Assembly: GCF_002104995.1 (NCBI RefSeq)
Contig: NW_024468256.1
Location: 764,001 to 828,000 of the forward strand
DNA length: 64,000 nt
DNA from: Linderina pennispora
Lineage: Eukaryota > Kickxellomycota > Kickxellomycetes > Kickxellales > Kickxellaceae
Reading direction: 5' to 3'
The notes under the pieces were generated by a model. That model was given only the letters and a program-made list of their open reading frames with translations, was not told the DNA's origin and searched no databases. Numbering within the stretch: the stretch's first letter is position 1; each line of letters begins with the position of its first letter. Shown piece by piece: positions 61,653 to 64,000 of this stretch. Both the position numbers and the translations under genes were made by a program.

Positions 61653-63750
61653 TTAGGGTCTGGTCCACATGAGCACGATTGCGGCCAGCTCGCACGCAAA
61701 ATCGCCAGCCAGGACCGACCGCAGCAGCAGCTGTTCGGCTGGCGTTGGGTCTGCGTGACTCAAGCAAGGTGCCAGACCACTGCGGAACCTGCTGCCACGC
61801 CATATGGATGAACACGCTCTTTGCGCTTGGCCACAGGGGCCACGCACTCGCCATCGAATCCAGCGACATTGATCTCATCGACAGCGTCGTGAACACCACA
61901 GGCAGTGTCACCAGGAACACAAGCAGGACGCGCGCTAGTTCGGCGTGTCTTTTGTGAATCGGCTGCCCGTACCGGCCGCTGGATTGCAGAGATGAACAGC
62001 TCCATGCTAAGTAGGATCCGGGATATCCAGCATGATGCCCCTCCCATGGCCAGCGGTTCCTTGTTCAGCCAAGCCACTAGTGTGAAGGCGGAGGCGAACA
62101 TCTTGGATCCAAAGATACCACGGTATACCCGCAGCAGCTGGCCGTCCATGCCAGCGGTTTCCATGGCGTTGTTCGACCGTGGGCGGCCACGGCTCGCCTC
62201 GGTTGCAGCTGGCTCCATGTCAACATCCTCGTCGTCGTCCATCGTTGATTGAAAATCCTCGCATCTTTGACTCAAGTCCAGTGTCTTGTGACTGGAAATG
62301 AGTCGATTCGAATGGCCGATGGTTGCCTTGAGGGGTCCTGCAGGCCGTAGTCTAGGACCACGGCCAAGGTCAGCATCAGAGGTGTCTACATCCATACTCT
62401 GAGCAGCCACCACCGTCGCTGGTACACGTCGCGAGCGGACTCCCCACAGCCAGCGACTCCAGGCCAAACATGGAGGCGAGTTCGTCGCCTACAGCGCTGC
62501 CACCGCTGCTCTCTGTAGCTGTCCAGGTGGGCCATGCTTCTGCCCTGTGACACCCGGTCGCCAGACCTATGATCTCCATGCAGACTGGCAAAGGCAGTTC
62601 CACGAAGGCTGTCGTTCTGGTCGCGATTTACAACTGACTCGCCCAGAGAAAGCTCACCCATCGAGCTGGTTGCCTCGTCGGTTTTGCGGGCACGCTCAAG
62701 AGGGGTGTCGCTGTCGGCTGTCTTAGCAGTGGCCTCATCAGTGGCCTCATCGCCTGTGTCATCAGAATCGGATGTGTGCCTGCTCAGAGACCTTGTCCTG
62801 AGCTTACTGACAATCTCAAGCGCCCAGAACGCGTAGACAAACATGCAAGTGTCGACTATACCTAACCCAATGGCAAGGTCTCGCGATGGTCGCCTGCAAA
62901 AGAACCCAACTGCTACCGCAAGCCGGCCAGCCGACAGAAACTGTATGCGCCGCCGGTATCTGGGCAGCCCAGCTATCCGGATGCTTGTGCTGAATGCCGC
63001 CCTTAGCCACAGTGGGTTCAGTAGGCCGGACAGGAACGTAGCCATGGATATCGCAGCACCAGCTACCAACACCTGCCATGGTGGATCCAAGTAGCCATGC
63101 TGGGTGTCGATGTAGAGCCCCAGTGCTGCTAAGGGACACGCAATGAATCCGAGCAGGGCAAACACGAGCCAGGCCATCGTGACACCCTTTCGTCGCAACG
63201 TCGGTTTTGGCCGGATATTTGGCTCATACTTGCGAACCCTCTCCGACTGCCTCAATGAACTGGCCAGCTCCTTCTTCCGTAGCCATGATGCCTGTGACTG
63301 CAGTAGATCGTCCACTTTCTCCTGACACTGCTTACATGCGACTGGATACCGTCTGCGCAATGTCCGACTGTAGGCGTCAGCTTCAGCAAGTCTTTGCGCA
63401 TAGTGAGAGTCGGTCTCTTCAGGCAAGTACTCGGAAAGGAGCTGGTACACCCGGTTTTGGTTGCTTTGGCATGTCTTGCAAAATACAACCACAGGGAAAC
63501 TGCTAGACGGACTCTCAATACCGCTGAGAATACGCAGCTTCCGCTGGCTGCTTCCAGGGACCTCCCTGTACATTTCATCACGGCTGTCGACAATTTCGCC
63601 CTCCTTGTTTACCGTGTTTTGTGTGTCGCAGTTGTCACAATGCCAGTCGTGTACCGTGTCGCTGTCAGCCTCGGACCGGGGTAATCGCGTCGTTTCATTA
63701 CAACACCAGCAGGTGACTCTAGCCTGGCGGTCTCCTAGAAATGACCACAT
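61653..63750 (-). CDS. Ima1-type inner nuclear membrane protein, frameshifted
   Basis: Starts at MWSFLGDRQARVTCWCC (the upstream frame lacks an ATG). The N-terminal domain has zinc-binding CxxC pairs: CWCC, CDNC, CKTC, CKQC, as in Ima1/TMEM201 (NET5). Several membrane segments follow (about residues 205-340: WLVFALLGFIACPLAALGL and others), then an acidic Ser/Thr-rich region and C-terminal membrane segments encoded after frameshifts near 62540, 62400 and 61790. In fission yeast Ima1 sits in the inner nuclear membrane near heterochromatin. The end is either 61653 (LMWTRP) or 61639. Confidence 0.72.
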
Positions 63751-64000
63751 TGTTCGCAAAAGGGCATAGTGCAAGGAATGGAAGAGAAAGCAGGAAATAT
63801 GAGCTCCAGCAGAAAGTAAGCGAATGTGTGGGAGCTGAGCACAAAGAGCTGAGTGCCCTCGCCAGGAAACACGAAAACGGTGTCAGCTCCGAGCAAAGCG
63901 CGATCCACAGATCGGCTGATTAGATATTCCTGGCAAACAGCCAACAGCCAGCATATTCCATCAGAATCGCTGCCACATATGCCTCCAACACGCTCCGTTG
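63751..64000. other. Upstream region at window end
   Basis: The presumed promoter side of the Ima1-type gene. No further gene is seen. Confidence 0.4.

Overview
The window looks like a chromosome segment of an early-diverging filamentous fungus. The genes are GC-rich, close together and mostly intron-poor, with short GT-AG introns where introns occur. The gene set is fungal: Mpp10, SF3B6, DGAT2, Dbp5, Grc3, Ste24, mL53, Trs120, a Pom1/DYRK-type kinase, an M36 fungalysin, a MATE transporter, Mzm1, Mbf1 and an Ima1-type protein. I lean to Kickxellomycotina (Coemansia and relatives) from general style only, and the sequence does not prove this.

Layout. 1-9.3 kb: housekeeping genes (Mpp10 end, TDT/SLAC1 transporter, a 29-codon micro-ORF, SF3B6, DGAT2, Dbp5, amino-acid permease). 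9.9-28.6 kb: a sharply bounded AT-rich island made of nested DNA transposons. 28.6-34.5 kb: Grc3, Nudix hydrolase, Ste24, mL53. 34.5-43.5 kb: two large genes on the minus strand, Trs120/TRAPPC9 and a DYRK kinase, both recognisable throughout but broken by many one-base frameshifts. 43.5-52.6 kb: gene-poor, with only a few tiny TATA-driven ORFs and a Cys-rich small protein. 52.6-64 kb: fungalysin, MATE transporter, KpsF/GutQ-like SIS protein, a gutted class 3 lipase, Mzm1, Mbf1 and Ima1.

The island is the most interesting part. Two related transposons share one three-gene module: a DDE_Tnp_4 (PIF/Harbinger-like) transposase, a divergently transcribed 79-84-residue helical protein, and an unidentified ~545-residue protein convergent with the small gene (order: big ORF > < small | transposase >). 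The module is bounded by 290-460 bp fold-back units that begin GGRGG(T/C)CATTC and end GAATGACCTCC. Each unit contains a GC-rich hairpin whose core is conserved between two diverged families, here called A and B. Both copies of the big ORF take their start codon from the terminal repeat itself. Element 1 (10599-20288) split an older Tc1/mariner-like copy and left a 3-bp ATA duplication. Element 2 (20635-26350) is also flanked by ATA. Three near-identical 1.58 kb Tc1/mariner-like elements with clean TA duplications later inserted into genes of these transposons.

An intact transposase (17412-18641) and an intact big ORF (24265-25899) both survive, in different elements. In-frame stops in otherwise undisturbed copies are nearly all TAG. 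I could not run any database search. Family names are from recognisable motifs, and the function of the big ORF and of the small gene is unknown to me.
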